A stretch of DNA of 49,418 nucleotides from Erysipelotrichaceae bacterium (GCA_009773735.1 WSYG01000006.1:1-49418); one strand, 5' to 3'. Counted from the stretch's first letter, positions 23,868-32,411 are shown. Notes: generated by a model from the sequence alone, not told the origin. Made by a program: numbers and translations.

Positions 23868-25316
23868 ATGAAAAATACACAAAACAGAGCGCCTATAGCG
23901 GAAGCACTGATTAAAAACGTCTCTAAAAGAACTGTCAGTTTTGATGTTCCAGGACATAAACAAGGGCAAGGCAATCCGTTGCTTAGGAATTTTTTGGGTC
24001 AACAAGCCCTACAATACGATGTCAATAGCCGTCGAGATTTGGATAACTTGATCCATCCGACTGGCGTTATTTTAGAAGCAGAGAAATTGGCAGCCAAAGC
24101 CTTCAAAGCGGGACATGCCTTTTTTATTGTGAACGGAACTTCAGCTGCAGTTCAAGCCATGGTCATGAGTGTTGCGAAAAAAGATGAAAAAATCATCATG
24201 CCTAGAAACATCCATAGAAGTGCCATCAATGCCTTGATCTTAACCGGAGCGGTTCCTGTCTATGTCAATCCTGGGATCGATTTAACTTTGGGCATATCAC
24301 TAGGGATGAGCTTAAAAGATGTAGCTTTAGCGATTGAAGAACATCCCGACGCCAAAGCCATTTTTGTCAACAATCCGACTTATTATGGCATTTGTTCAAA
24401 TCTAAGTGCGATCGTTGAATTGGCTCATGCACATAAGATGAAAGTCATTGTCGATGAAGCCCATGGGACCCATTTTTCTTTCAATAAAAAATTGCCGATG
24501 AGTGGTATGGCTGCTAAAGCCGATATGTCAGCTGTCAGTATGCATAAAACAGGGGGTTCTTTGACCCAGTCTTCTTTCTTATTGATCAAAGATGATAAAG
24601 ACACCAATCGCGTCCGCAAGATCTTAAATTTGACCCATACGACCAGTGGATCTTACCTATTGACCGCATCACTGGATATCTCAAGAAAATATCTCGCTTT
24701 AAATGGCGAAAAACTGTTTAGTAAGGTCATTGATTTAGCGGATTATGCCCGTGGTGAAATCAATGAGATCGATGGATACTATGCTTTTGGAAGAGAACTC
24801 ATCAATGGGGATACCATCTATGATTTTGATGCCACAAAACTATCGGTCAATACATCAGGGACTGGACTCAATGGGATCGAAGTCTATGATCTCTTGCGTG
24901 AAAAGTATGACATCCAAATCGAATTTGGAGATCTTGGGAACATTTTAGCGATGATTTCAATGGGGGATACGACCACCAAAGTAGAACGTTTGATTGGTGC
25001 TTTAGATGACATCAATGATGTGTATGCGAAAGACTCGATCTTACTTAAGACTCAAGAATACATCCATCCGATCGTCAGATTGACGCCTATGGAAGCTTTT
25101 AATGCCAAACAGAAGAAAATCAAGCTGCTCAATAGTGCAGGTCGCATCAGTGGTGAATCGGTGATGGCGTATCCACCAGGCATCCCAGTATTAGCACCAG
25201 GTGAAGAAATCACGTCAGGAGCCATCGATTATATCTTATATGCTAAAGCACATGGTAGTTTCATTACCGGTATGGAAGATGATAGTTTAGAAACCATTAA
25301 GGTTTTGGAGGTCTAA
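23868..25316 (+). CDS. speA: Arginine decarboxylase, Orn/Lys/Arg decarboxylase fold-I type
   Basis: A 482-residue PLP decarboxylase of the Bacillus SpeA/YaaO group. It opens SFDVPGHKQGQGNP, then FFIVNGTSAAVQAM, VDEAHGTHFSF and PLP Lys K227 in SMHKTGGSLTQ; the C-terminal domain has the ESVMAYPPGIPVLAPGE segment. Length suits the short Bacillota form. Arginine is the likely substrate because agmatinase follows in the same operon; lysine decarboxylase activity cannot be excluded. I start at ATG 23868 with SD AAAGGTGA; GTG 23862 lies inside the SD. The stop overlaps the speE start. Confidence 0.88.
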   Translation: MKNTQNRAPIAEALIKNVSKRTVSFDVPGHKQGQGNPLLRNFLGQQALQYDVNSRRDLDNLIHPTGVILEAEKLAAKAFKAGHAFFIVNGTSAAVQAMVMSVAKKDEKIIMPRNIHRSAINALILTGAVPVYVNPGIDLTLGISLGMSLKDVALAIEEHPDAKAIFVNNPTYYGICSNLSAIVELAHAHKMKVIVDEAHGTHFSFNKKLPMSGMAAKADMSAVSMHKTGGSLTQSSFLLIKDDKDTNRVRKILNLTHTTSGSYLLTASLDISRKYLALNGEKLFSKVIDLADYARGEINEIDGYYAFGRELINGDTIYDFDATKLSVNTSGTGLNGIEVYDLLREKYDIQIEFGDLGNILAMISMGDTTTKVERLIGALDDINDVYAKDSILLKTQEYIHPIVRLTPMEAFNAKQKKIKLLNSAGRISGESVMAYPPGIPVLAPGEEITSGAIDYILYAKAHGSFITGMEDDSLETIKVLEV

Positions 25317-26170
25317 TGGAACTTTGGTTTACGGAAGAACATTCCGATGATGTCCGTTTTTCGATTCGTATCGTTAGACAACTCTTTTCTAAACGCTCAA
25401 AGTTTCAACAAATCGATATCTTTGAATCCAAAGAATTCGGTAAAGTCTTGGTTTTAGATGACTCCATTGTCATCACCGAAAAAGATGAATTTATTTACCA
25501 TGAAATGATGGTCCATGTCGCATGCGCAGCAAACCCAGATCTACGAAAAGTATTGGTCATTGGGGGCTCTAACGGTGGTTGTGTACGTGAACTCATCAAA
25601 TATCCTTTTATCGAAAAAATCGATGTGGTCGAAGCTGACGATGAACTTCTCAAAGCCTGTAAAGTTCAATTTCCTAAGATGAACAAATCATTTGAAGACC
25701 CACGTGTATCCGTTATCGTTTCTGATGGATTAAAATACGTACGAAAACTGGACAATATCTATGATTTGATCCTGGTCGATTCAACGGATCCTTTTGGGCC
25801 TAACGAAACTTTCTTTACCCGAGAATTCTATGGGAACTGCTTTACCGCACTGACCAAACAAGGCATTTTAGTGACCCAACAAGAATCTCCATTCTATCCT
25901 CAAACAGCAGCCGCGATGGTTCGCGCTGTAACTCGTATGAAAGAGTTGTTTGGGATCTTGAAATTGTATCAAGCTCAGATCCCTTCGTATCCATCCGGTC
26001 ATTGGCTATTTTCTTTTGCCAGTAAAGATGCCCATCCGATCAAAGATCTGGATCCTGTGTTTTGGAATGAATTGAAAGTTAAGACCCGATATTACAATGA
26101 AGAAATTCATGCGGGATGCTTTGCTTTGCCTAACTACATCAAGGAGGACATACTGAGTGAAATTAAATGA
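25316..26170 (+). CDS. speE: Spermidine synthase (polyamine aminopropyltransferase)
   Basis: A 284-residue enzyme that transfers aminopropyl from decarboxylated SAM to putrescine. N-terminal beta domain LWFTEEHSDDVRFSIRI, then QIDIFESKEFGKVLVLDD, the Rossmann domain with catalytic VDSTDPFGP, and QQESPFY. The usual nucleotide loop GGGDGG reads GGSNGG (residues 83-88), so the Asp is Asn at 86. This may alter donor or amine preference. SpeD, which makes the donor, is not in the window. Overlaps speA by one base and speB by 14. Confidence 0.92.
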   Translation: MELWFTEEHSDDVRFSIRIVRQLFSKRSKFQQIDIFESKEFGKVLVLDDSIVITEKDEFIYHEMMVHVACAANPDLRKVLVIGGSNGGCVRELIKYPFIEKIDVVEADDELLKACKVQFPKMNKSFEDPRVSVIVSDGLKYVRKLDNIYDLILVDSTDPFGPNETFFTREFYGNCFTALTKQGILVTQQESPFYPQTAAAMVRAVTRMKELFGILKLYQAQIPSYPSGHWLFSFASKDAHPIKDLDPVFWNELKVKTRYYNEEIHAGCFALPNYIKEDILSEIK

Positions 26171-27023
26171 AAATATAGCGACCTTTGTCGGTTGTAAAAC
26201 AAGTTATGAAGATGCTGAAATCGTATTGTTTGGAGCACCGTTTGACTCCACCACATCCTATCGTCCAGGAACTCGTTTTGGACCTTCTGCAATCAGAACT
26301 GAATCGATTGGACTAGAAACTTATTCGCCTTACAGTGATGGTGATTTGACCGATTGTAAGGTATTTGACTCCGGTGATTTGGTTTTGCCTTTTGGATCGG
26401 CTGAAAGAGCACTGGATGAGATCTATGATCGAACCAAGAACATCTTAGAAGATCATAAGATTCCGTTTATGATCGGTGGTGAACATACGGTAACGTTTGG
26501 TGCTTTTAGAGCCGTATTCGAAAAATATCCTGATGTCCATATGATCCATTTTGATGCGCATACAGATTTAAGAGACACTTATTATGGAGAATACTTATCC
26601 CATGCGACGGTAATACGGCGTTGCCATGACTTAACAGGCGATAAGAAAATCTATCACTTTGGGTTAAGAAGCGGCGCAAAAGATGAATTTGTATTCGCTC
26701 AAGAACACGATATCTTAGAAAAACACAGCTGTAAGACATTAGATCATGTCTTAACGAAACTTAAAAATAAACCTGTCTACATCACCATCGATCTGGATTG
26801 TTTAGATCCATCATTTTTTCCAGGTACAGGTACTCCAGAAAGCGGAGGCATCAGTTTCATGGATCTCTTAGATTCCATCTTAAAGATGAGTCATCTCAAA
26901 GTCGTAGGAATGGATCTCAATGAACTGTCTCCAATGTATGATTTGTCTCAAGCGTCAACTGCTCTAGCGTGTAAGTTGACACGTGAAAGCTTGATTGCCT
27001 TATCCTTGAATCGTCAACGTTAA
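26157..27023 (+). CDS. speB: Agmatinase
   Basis: A 288-residue ureohydrolase that converts agmatine to putrescine and urea. The di-manganese motifs are GGEHTVTFG, HFDAHTDLRD and TIDLDCLDPSFFPGTGTPE, the last being agmatinase-like (GTGTPE). The N-terminus FGAPFDSTTSYRPGTRFGP is typical of SpeB. The start is GTG at 26157 with AAGGAGG nine bases upstream; the nearby ATG at 26167 is out of frame. It sits last in speA-speE-speB, followed by a terminator. A second, arginase-like ureohydrolase lies at 45303. Confidence 0.94.
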   Translation: MKLNENIATFVGCKTSYEDAEIVLFGAPFDSTTSYRPGTRFGPSAIRTESIGLETYSPYSDGDLTDCKVFDSGDLVLPFGSAERALDEIYDRTKNILEDHKIPFMIGGEHTVTFGAFRAVFEKYPDVHMIHFDAHTDLRDTYYGEYLSHATVIRRCHDLTGDKKIYHFGLRSGAKDEFVFAQEHDILEKHSCKTLDHVLTKLKNKPVYITIDLDCLDPSFFPGTGTPESGGISFMDLLDSILKMSHLKVVGMDLNELSPMYDLSQASTALACKLTRESLIALSLNRQR

Positions 27024-27044
27024 AGAGCCCACCTAGGGCTCTTT
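27022..27044 (+). terminator. Terminator of the polyamine operon
   Basis: AAAGAGCCC (27022-27030), loop ACCTA, GGGCTCTTT (27036-27044), starting in the speB stop codon. The T run is short (TTTGTTT). Confidence 0.8.
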
Positions 27045-27063
27045 GTTTAGAATAAATATTTTT

Positions 27064-27477
27064 TTACTTCTTTTCTAATAAGACTTTGATGTCTTTTAGG
27101 ATGCTTAATTCATTTTCAACTGGGGCAACAGGTTCAACTACTACTATTTTTGCTTCTTCTTTACGTTTTAGTTTGGTCAAAGCTCGGATCATGATGAAGA
27201 TCGAAAAGGCGATAATCAAGAAATCAACGACATTTTTGATAAAATTACCAGCCATGATCGCGACTGCGGCTTTTGTTTCTGTGGCTTGAACCAAAACAAT
27301 CTTGATGTCGCTGAAATTTAAGCCCCCAGTCAATACGGATACGATGGGCATGATCAGATCATTGACCAATGATGTTACGATCTTGCCAAATGCAGAACCG
27401 ATGATGACCCCAATAGCCAATTCCATAATGTTCCCTTTAGATGCGAAATCTTTGAATTCCTTAAAAAATTGTTTCAT
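27064..27477 (-). CDS. mscL: Large-conductance mechanosensitive channel
   Basis: A 137-residue MscL. It has the N-terminal amphipathic FFKEFKDFASKGNIMELAIG, TM1 GVIIGSAFGKIVTSLVNDLIMP, a periplasmic loop, and TM2 NFIKNVVDFLIIAFSIFIMIR, ending in the cytoplasmic KLKRKEE helix. It is an osmotic emergency valve forming homopentamers. GAGG precedes the ATG. Monocistronic on the minus strand, divergent from the TSUP gene, whose upstream gap holds a TTATAAT box on the minus strand. Confidence 0.96.
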   Translation of the reverse strand: MKQFFKEFKDFASKGNIMELAIGVIIGSAFGKIVTSLVNDLIMPIVSVLTGGLNFSDIKIVLVQATETKAAVAIMAGNFIKNVVDFLIIAFSIFIMIRALTKLKRKEEAKIVVVEPVAPVENELSILKDIKVLLEKK

Positions 27478-27541
27478 GGTGTACCTCTACCCTCTGTTTT
27501 TATTATAACGCTGTGATAGAATAAAAACCAGTGAGGGTAGA

Positions 27542-28282
27542 ATGGAAAAACTTTGGATTTTAGGACCTTTAGTCTTTCTGGCTGGTTTCATAGATTCGAT
27601 TGCGGGAGGTGGAGGACTGATTTCACTTCCGGCCTATATTTTTGCGGGCATTCCCATTCACTTAGCCATGGGAACCAATAAACTATCTTCATCGATCGGG
27701 ACTTTTACCGCATCGATTACGTTTTTTATACATAAGAAAATCTGGATCAAACTGGCTTTGGTTTCGGCATTATTTGCCTTGATTGGTTCATGGATCGGTG
27801 CCAGTATGGCACTATGGGTCTCAGAAACAGCCCTTAAAACCGTTTTGATCCTTGTCTTACCTGGTATGGCTCTGTTTGTCTTAAGACCACGCAAAGAAGT
27901 TGTGATCACCCCTAAAGATAAATTTCCTTGGGTGCAAATAACGCTCATTACCTTTTTAGTCGGGATGTATGATGGGTTTATTGGACCAGGGACAGGAAGT
28001 ATGTTGATCTTTGGCTTTGTTTCTGTGATTGGGATGAGTTATACACAGGCATCTGCCAATGCCAAGGTGGTTAATTTAGCCTCAGGGATCGCCGCATTGA
28101 TTACCTTTGGGTTTAGTGCACAAGTCGATGTGTTACTGGGATTAAGTGCCGCCTTATTTAGCATCACCGGTAATGTGGCAGGATCTTTGATGGCTGTTAA
28201 ATATGGCAAAAAATTGATTCAGCCACTCTTACTGGTTGTTTTTGGGATCTTGATGATCAAGATGATCATGGATGTGATCTAA
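27542..28282 (+). CDS. TSUP (TauE/SafE) family anion exporter
   Basis: A 246-residue, eight-helix membrane protein. The paired repeats are FIDSIAGGGGLISLPAYIFAG in the first half and YDGFIGPGTGSMLIF in the second, with NKLSSSIGT and NAKVVNLASG after each, the signature of the TSUP family that moves sulfite, sulfonates, thiosulfate or other small anions. The substrate is not readable; nearby cysteine and sulfur genes make a sulfur anion attractive but unproven. SD GAGGGT at 27533-27538. The downstream exonuclease gene follows after 3 bases. Confidence 0.88.
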   Translation: MEKLWILGPLVFLAGFIDSIAGGGGLISLPAYIFAGIPIHLAMGTNKLSSSIGTFTASITFFIHKKIWIKLALVSALFALIGSWIGASMALWVSETALKTVLILVLPGMALFVLRPRKEVVITPKDKFPWVQITLITFLVGMYDGFIGPGTGSMLIFGFVSVIGMSYTQASANAKVVNLASGIAALITFGFSAQVDVLLGLSAALFSITGNVAGSLMAVKYGKKLIQPLLLVVFGILMIKMIMDVI

Positions 28283-28285
28283 CAT

Positions 28286-28843
28286 ATGAAGCTCTGTATC
28301 ATCGATTTTGAGACCGCCAACAATCATCCAGCCAGTGCATGTAGTATTGGACTGGTTGTCTTTGAAGACGGGGTTGTAGAATATGAAGGCGTCTATCTGA
28401 TCAAACCTGATCCTGAACATGCCTTCTTTGATCCATTCAACATTTCCATCCACGGCATTCAACCAGAAGATGTTGAAAATGCGCCAACTTTTGAAGAATT
28501 ATGGCCACTTCTTAGACCTTGGTTTCATCAGAATCTGTTGGTTGCGCATAATGCGATGTTTGATATGAGTGTACTTAATGCTTTACTGCTTCAATATGGG
28601 ATCTCAAAACCATTATGTACCTATATCGATACAGTAGAAATCGCACGTCGTTTATGGCCATTTTTACCCAATCATCGATTAAATACGGTCTGTGATTATT
28701 TAGGGATTTCCCTAAATCATCATGAGGCCTTAAGCGATGCCCGTGGTTCAGCCCTCATTTTGATGAATGCAATGGCTACTGTTGAAGATTACGATATTAA
28801 TTCTTTCATTTTGCATCTAAAACTGAAAGAAAGAGCTCTGTAA
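28286..28843 (+). CDS. DnaQ-like 3'-5' exonuclease (DEDDh)
   Basis: A 185-residue RNase H-fold exonuclease. ExoI motif IDFETANNHP (D, E), ExoII VAHNAMFDMSVL (D), and ExoIII HEALSDARGSALI (H-x4-D) complete the DEDDh set. It is a stand-alone epsilon-like domain without polymerase or helicase fusion, resembling YprB/PolC-exo-like proteins used in repair or RNA trimming. The cis region HGIQPEDVENAP is typical. It lies 3 bases after the TSUP gene; no separate SD is clear, so it is probably coupled. Confidence 0.88.
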   Translation: MKLCIIDFETANNHPASACSIGLVVFEDGVVEYEGVYLIKPDPEHAFFDPFNISIHGIQPEDVENAPTFEELWPLLRPWFHQNLLVAHNAMFDMSVLNALLLQYGISKPLCTYIDTVEIARRLWPFLPNHRLNTVCDYLGISLNHHEALSDARGSALILMNAMATVEDYDINSFILHLKLKERAL

Positions 28844-28854
28844 GAATATTCTTG

Positions 28855-28883
28855 TTTACATTTTCGCTTTCATCTTTTACAAT
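28855..28883 (+). promoter_or_regulatory. Promoter of the pyrophosphatase-like gene
   Basis: TTTACA (28855-28860), spacer 17, TACAAT (28878-28883). The start near 28890 leaves about ten bases before the ATG at 28900, so part of the AGGTGAGG SD lies upstream of the transcript. Confidence 0.6.
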
Positions 28884-28899
28884 GAAAGGTGAGGTGTGT

Positions 28900-29292
28900 A
28901 TGAGTCAATTAGAAAACAATGCTTTTTTCTGGCAAAAACTGGATACGCTGTACTTCTCATCCTCTATTGTCATCACGCAGCCTGCAGGGTCTGCGCATCC
29001 TCAATATGGGAACCTTATTTATCCGGTCAACTACGGATATTTAAGCGATACTTTAAGTCAAGATGAGATGGGGATCTCAATTTATAAAGGGACCTTATCA
29101 GCCAATCAAGTTAATACGATCTTGGTTGCGGCAGATATCTTGAAAAAAGACATCGAAGTCAAACTCTTGGTAGGATGTTCAGTCCAAGAAGAAGATGCGA
29201 TCTTAAGATTTACCAATCAAACAGACTTTCAAAAAACAGTCTTACTAAGACGAGGTACAGAAGTTCCGTCTTGGGGTTTCTCCGAACAATAA
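28900..29292 (+). CDS. Inorganic pyrophosphatase-like protein, probably inactive
   Basis: A 130-residue protein resembling a short family annotated as inorganic pyrophosphatase in Bacillota. It keeps the NLIYPVNYGYLSDTL strand (family: YPVNYGYIPDT) and AADILKKDIEVKLLVGC, where family I enzymes have the same order. The metal-binding acidic motif DGDPxD is replaced by a DEMGISIYKG segment, so normal pyrophosphate hydrolysis is unlikely. I start at 28900, after AGGTGAGG; a 48-base upstream extension lies over the promoter. A hairpin terminator follows immediately. Confidence 0.65.
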   Translation: MSQLENNAFFWQKLDTLYFSSSIVITQPAGSAHPQYGNLIYPVNYGYLSDTLSQDEMGISIYKGTLSANQVNTILVAADILKKDIEVKLLVGCSVQEEDAILRFTNQTDFQKTVLLRRGTEVPSWGFSEQ

Positions 29293-29313
29293 ATGTCCGT
29301 CATGGACATTTTT
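29291..29313 (+). terminator. Hairpin terminator between the pyrophosphatase-like gene and rlmD
   Basis: AAATGTCC (29291-29298), loop GTCAT, GGACATTT (29304-29311), T run 29309-29313. It begins in the stop codon and ends only six bases before the next ATG (29319), occupying the place where an SD would be. Confidence 0.8.
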
Positions 29314-29318
29314 AAACG

Positions 29319-30638
29319 ATGCAAGTAAAAATAGAAAAATCCGGAATCAATGGCGAAGGTATCGCCTATATCGATCGTAAACCTGTCTTTATCGAAGGGG
29401 TTTTACCCTATGAAATCGTAGAAATCAAGATCACACAGACACAATCAACCTATCTTAAAGGAGAACTTTTACGCATCGTAAAAGCCAGTCCTTTTAGAAT
29501 CCAAGCGCCGTGTCCTGTCCAAGCGACATGTGGGGGCTGTGCACTGATGATCACCACCGTTGCTCAGCAAGAAAAAATAAAGTTGGATCATCTTAAACAA
29601 GCCCTAGTTAAATACATGGGCAACATCGATTTTAGATTGATCAAACCGATGGTTTCTAATCCTAAGCCTTTGGGATATCGCAATATGTTTAAATTACCTG
29701 TAAGAAGTGAAAAGGGGAAGTTGGTCAGTGGTCTGTATTCTGCCAATTCCAATCATTTCGTTAAAGCAGATCATTGTTTGATCCATTCCGATGAATTAGA
29801 AGCTGCCAAGATTCAAATCTTAGAGTGTTGTGATGCACATCAGCAAGAAGCTTTTAGTTTTGAAACCATGCGTGGCATTCGTTATTTGATCTTAAGAGGC
29901 TTTGAAGGCCAATTTCAACTCACATTGATCATTGGTGAAAATAAGATCCCCGATGAACTGATTACAGATCTGATGAAAATCCCTAGTTTAAAATCCATTT
30001 ATCTCAGCATCAATACAGACCGCCATGCGCATGATCCTTTTGGGACCATACTAATCCACAAGGCAGGATTAAAAACCATTCCTGTGACCTTAAATGGGCT
30101 CAGGTATGAACTTTCACCCACGGCTTTCTTTCAGCTCAATACCATACAAGCTTCTGCCATTTTTAATAAAGTAGTTCAATTGGTCAAAGCAGATGATGTG
30201 GTGTTGGATGCCTATTGTGGGGTAGGGGCCATGAGTTTACCTTTGGCTCAAAAGGTTAAAAAAGTCATTGGTTTAGAAATCAATCTGGCATCGGTTAAAG
30301 CTGCCATAGAAAATGCATCGCTCAACAAGATCGATAATGTTTCCTTTACTCAAGGCGATGTACAAGTGATCTTGCCGACCCTATTGAAGACAGAAAAAAT
30401 AAGTGCATTGGTTATGGATCCTCCGCGCAGTGGATTAAGCAGTCCCATGATTGAAACTTTACTCAATTCCAACATCGATCATTTGATTTATGTTTCTTGT
30501 AATCCTTCAACTTTAGCCAAGAATCTAGCTGAATTAAAAAAGAAGTATACGATTGTTTCGTTGACTCCTTTTGATTTATTTACGCAATCACCGCTTTTAG
30601 AAGTTGTGGCAGACCTCAAACTGATCAAATCAGTTTGA
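29319..30638 (+). CDS. rlmD: 23S rRNA (uracil-C5)-methyltransferase, RlmD/RumA family
   Basis: A 439-residue SAM-dependent RNA methyltransferase. An N-terminal TRAM domain (VKIEKSGINGEGIAYIDRK) is followed by an iron-sulfur ligand set C65-x5-C71-x2-C74 (CPVQATCGGC) plus a later Cys in ADHCLIH. The catalytic domain has FFQLNTIQAS, DAYCGVGAMSLPLA, MDPPRSGLS and nucleophile Cys in YVSCNPSTLA. Specificity among U747, U1939 and tRNA U54 is not readable. No SD is present; the preceding terminator hairpin fills that position. The 3' end overlaps the convergent HAD gene by 14 bases. Confidence 0.9.
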   Translation: MQVKIEKSGINGEGIAYIDRKPVFIEGVLPYEIVEIKITQTQSTYLKGELLRIVKASPFRIQAPCPVQATCGGCALMITTVAQQEKIKLDHLKQALVKYMGNIDFRLIKPMVSNPKPLGYRNMFKLPVRSEKGKLVSGLYSANSNHFVKADHCLIHSDELEAAKIQILECCDAHQQEAFSFETMRGIRYLILRGFEGQFQLTLIIGENKIPDELITDLMKIPSLKSIYLSINTDRHAHDPFGTILIHKAGLKTIPVTLNGLRYELSPTAFFQLNTIQASAIFNKVVQLVKADDVVLDAYCGVGAMSLPLAQKVKKVIGLEINLASVKAAIENASLNKIDNVSFTQGDVQVILPTLLKTEKISALVMDPPRSGLSSPMIETLLNSNIDHLIYVSCNPSTLAKNLAELKKKYTIVSLTPFDLFTQSPLLEVVADLKLIKSV

Positions 30639-31428
30639 AATGCTTAAGTGCATTATAGATTCCATCTTGCTCAAGATCGCTGGTCACATAATCAGCGATC
30701 TTTTTTAAATTCTCGGTCGCATTGCCCATCGCGATCCCAATCCCAGCTTTTTTAACCATACGCAGATCATTATCCGCATCCCCAAAGACCATGACTTCGT
30801 CCCAAGTTAGATCTAGTAAATCTAAGACATCTTCGATGCCTCTTGATTTATGAATGTCTTTGTCATAGATGTCCATGCCCCAACTAAATGCTCTGGTAAA
30901 GGTCCAATTGGGAAACAAATCTTTTTGATTGATGATTTTTTGAACATCACCGACAAGAAAGATGCCCATCGCCATATCTTTATCCAACACATCAGGATCA
31001 TTATCGGCATCTAAGAAACGTCCAGCTGGATCTTCACCATGTCCATAATGTTTCGCAAAAAGATCATATTCATTTAAGATCACGATTTGTTTCGAACATT
31101 TACATCCTAACGCAATCTTTTCTTTCTTACATATTTCTAATAATCGAAGGATGTCGGCTTTATCCAGATCATGTCTTTTAATGATCTTATGGGTTCTGTC
31201 CATGACACACTGACCATTGATCACCACATAATAATCACTGTCTATGACTTCATAGACTTGAGGTTTGATGAAGTAAGGGGCACGACCAGTGGCCACCAAG
31301 ACTTTATAGCCTTTTTCATGTAGGGTTTGAATGGCGATGACGGCAGAAGGCTCAATGATTCTCTTTTTTTCAGAGACCAAAGTATTATCGATGTCGAATA
31401 CGACCATTTTGATGTTGCTGGGTTCCAT
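30625..31428 (-). CDS. Cof-type HAD hydrolase
   Basis: A 267-residue HAD phosphatase of the Cof/YidA class IIB group. Motif I is VVFDIDNTLV, motif II includes ATGRAP, and motif IV is VMVFGDADNDLRMVKKAGIGIAMGNA. Such enzymes dephosphorylate sugar phosphates, PLP or nucleotides; the substrate is not predictable. I choose the ATG at 31428 because GGAGAA sits eight bases upstream; the open frame continues to 31554 with no conserved residues. The 3' end carries the rlmD terminator in antisense. Divergent from the LigB-type gene. Confidence 0.88.
   Translation of the reverse strand: MEPSNIKMVVFDIDNTLVSEKKRIIEPSAVIAIQTLHEKGYKVLVATGRAPYFIKPQVYEVIDSDYYVVINGQCVMDRTHKIIKRHDLDKADILRLLEICKKEKIALGCKCSKQIVILNEYDLFAKHYGHGEDPAGRFLDADNDPDVLDKDMAMGIFLVGDVQKIINQKDLFPNWTFTRAFSWGMDIYDKDIHKSRGIEDVLDLLDLTWDEVMVFGDADNDLRMVKKAGIGIAMGNATENLKKIADYVTSDLEQDGIYNALKHFKLI
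30673..30706 (+). terminator. Strong rlmD terminator embedded in the opposing HAD gene
   Basis: AAGATCGCTG (30673-30682), 10-base loop, CAGCGATCTT (30693-30702), then T to 30706. The perfect 10-bp stem and U tract work on the plus strand, 35 bases past the rlmD stop, yet the whole element is coding sequence of the minus-strand HAD gene. Confidence 0.85.
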
Positions 31429-31481
31429 ATTTGTTTCTCCAAACATAAGTTTAACATAGACATTCACACCGGTCATATCGT

Positions 31482-31509
31482 TTGAAATAAATTGTTTCAT
31501 CTTTATACT
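31482..31509 (+). promoter_or_regulatory. Promoter of the LigB-type gene
   Basis: TTGAAA (31482-31487), spacer 16, TATACT (31504-31509), followed by a GAGG SD at 31519-31522. Confidence 0.65.
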
Positions 31510-31527
31510 TATGAATACGAGGACATT

Positions 31528-32295
31528 ATGAAAAAAGCATTCTTTATGGCCCATGGGGCTCCTACGATATATTTAGAAGACAATGATTATACGCAGTCTT
31601 TAAAAAACTTTAAACAACACAACCCAGAAATCAAGAAACTGGTTCTTATGTCGGCTCATTTTGAATCACCGATCATACGAGTTTCTACATCAACCACTTA
31701 TGAAACGATGTATGATTTTGGAGGTTTCCCAAAAGAACTTTATGAAGTCAAAATGGAAACGAAAGGTGATCCTTCTTTATCCCAACAGGTTTTATCATTA
31801 CTAGATAAAGCCGGATTTAAAGCCAATGCCATAGAAGATCGACCTTTAGATCATGGTGCATGGACCCTACTTAAGCTCATAGATCCACAAAACACTTGTC
31901 CAGTTGTATTGATGTCGGTAAATCCTTTTGAAGAACCAAGACAACTTATGAAGATCGGAGAGGCTTTTAGATCATTAAGTGATGACACAGCGTTTATCTT
32001 CTCTGGAGGTTTGGTTCATAATTTGGGATGGTTAGGTTATGGCGATCAAGCAGACCCAAAAGCTTTGCGTTTTTGGACATGGTTAGATCAAGCCATACAA
32101 AACAAAGATACCCAAGCTTTACTGAATTATGCATCTCAAGTTGATGCGAAATTAGCTGTTCCCAGACCTGAACATTTCATCGGGTTTTTCAGTGTCTATG
32201 GTTTTATGCATGACCAAGATCAAGTTCATTTATTAAATCATATGTTTCAGTTTCAAACCTTAAGTTTAGATTACTATACGTTTATTAGAAAATAG
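31528..32295 (+). CDS. LigB-superfamily dioxygenase-like protein (YgiD/DODA type)
   Basis: A 255-residue protein of the class III extradiol dioxygenase (LigB) fold. It has MAHGAPTIYLE near the start, MSAHFESP, a YDFGGFPKELYE loop, RPLDHGAWTLL, and SGGLVHNLG, the His-bearing motifs of the DOPA 4,5-dioxygenase-like YgiD group that binds Zn or Fe. Bacterial members are poorly characterised and often sit in anaerobes, so ring cleavage is uncertain. The ATG at 31528 follows GAGG; an upstream ATG at 31492 lies inside the promoter. Monocistronic. Confidence 0.85.
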   Translation: MKKAFFMAHGAPTIYLEDNDYTQSLKNFKQHNPEIKKLVLMSAHFESPIIRVSTSTTYETMYDFGGFPKELYEVKMETKGDPSLSQQVLSLLDKAGFKANAIEDRPLDHGAWTLLKLIDPQNTCPVVLMSVNPFEEPRQLMKIGEAFRSLSDDTAFIFSGGLVHNLGWLGYGDQADPKALRFWTWLDQAIQNKDTQALLNYASQVDAKLAVPRPEHFIGFFSVYGFMHDQDQVHLLNHMFQFQTLSLDYYTFIRK

Positions 32296-32411
32296 TTAAT
32301 TATCGATACGATTTATAATTGCAAATGTAAAATTGCATCAAAAAATATGGTGCTTATAAGGAGCCTACTTTTTGATATTTATCATTTGTTCGAAGCAAAC
32401 TTATGCTGTGC

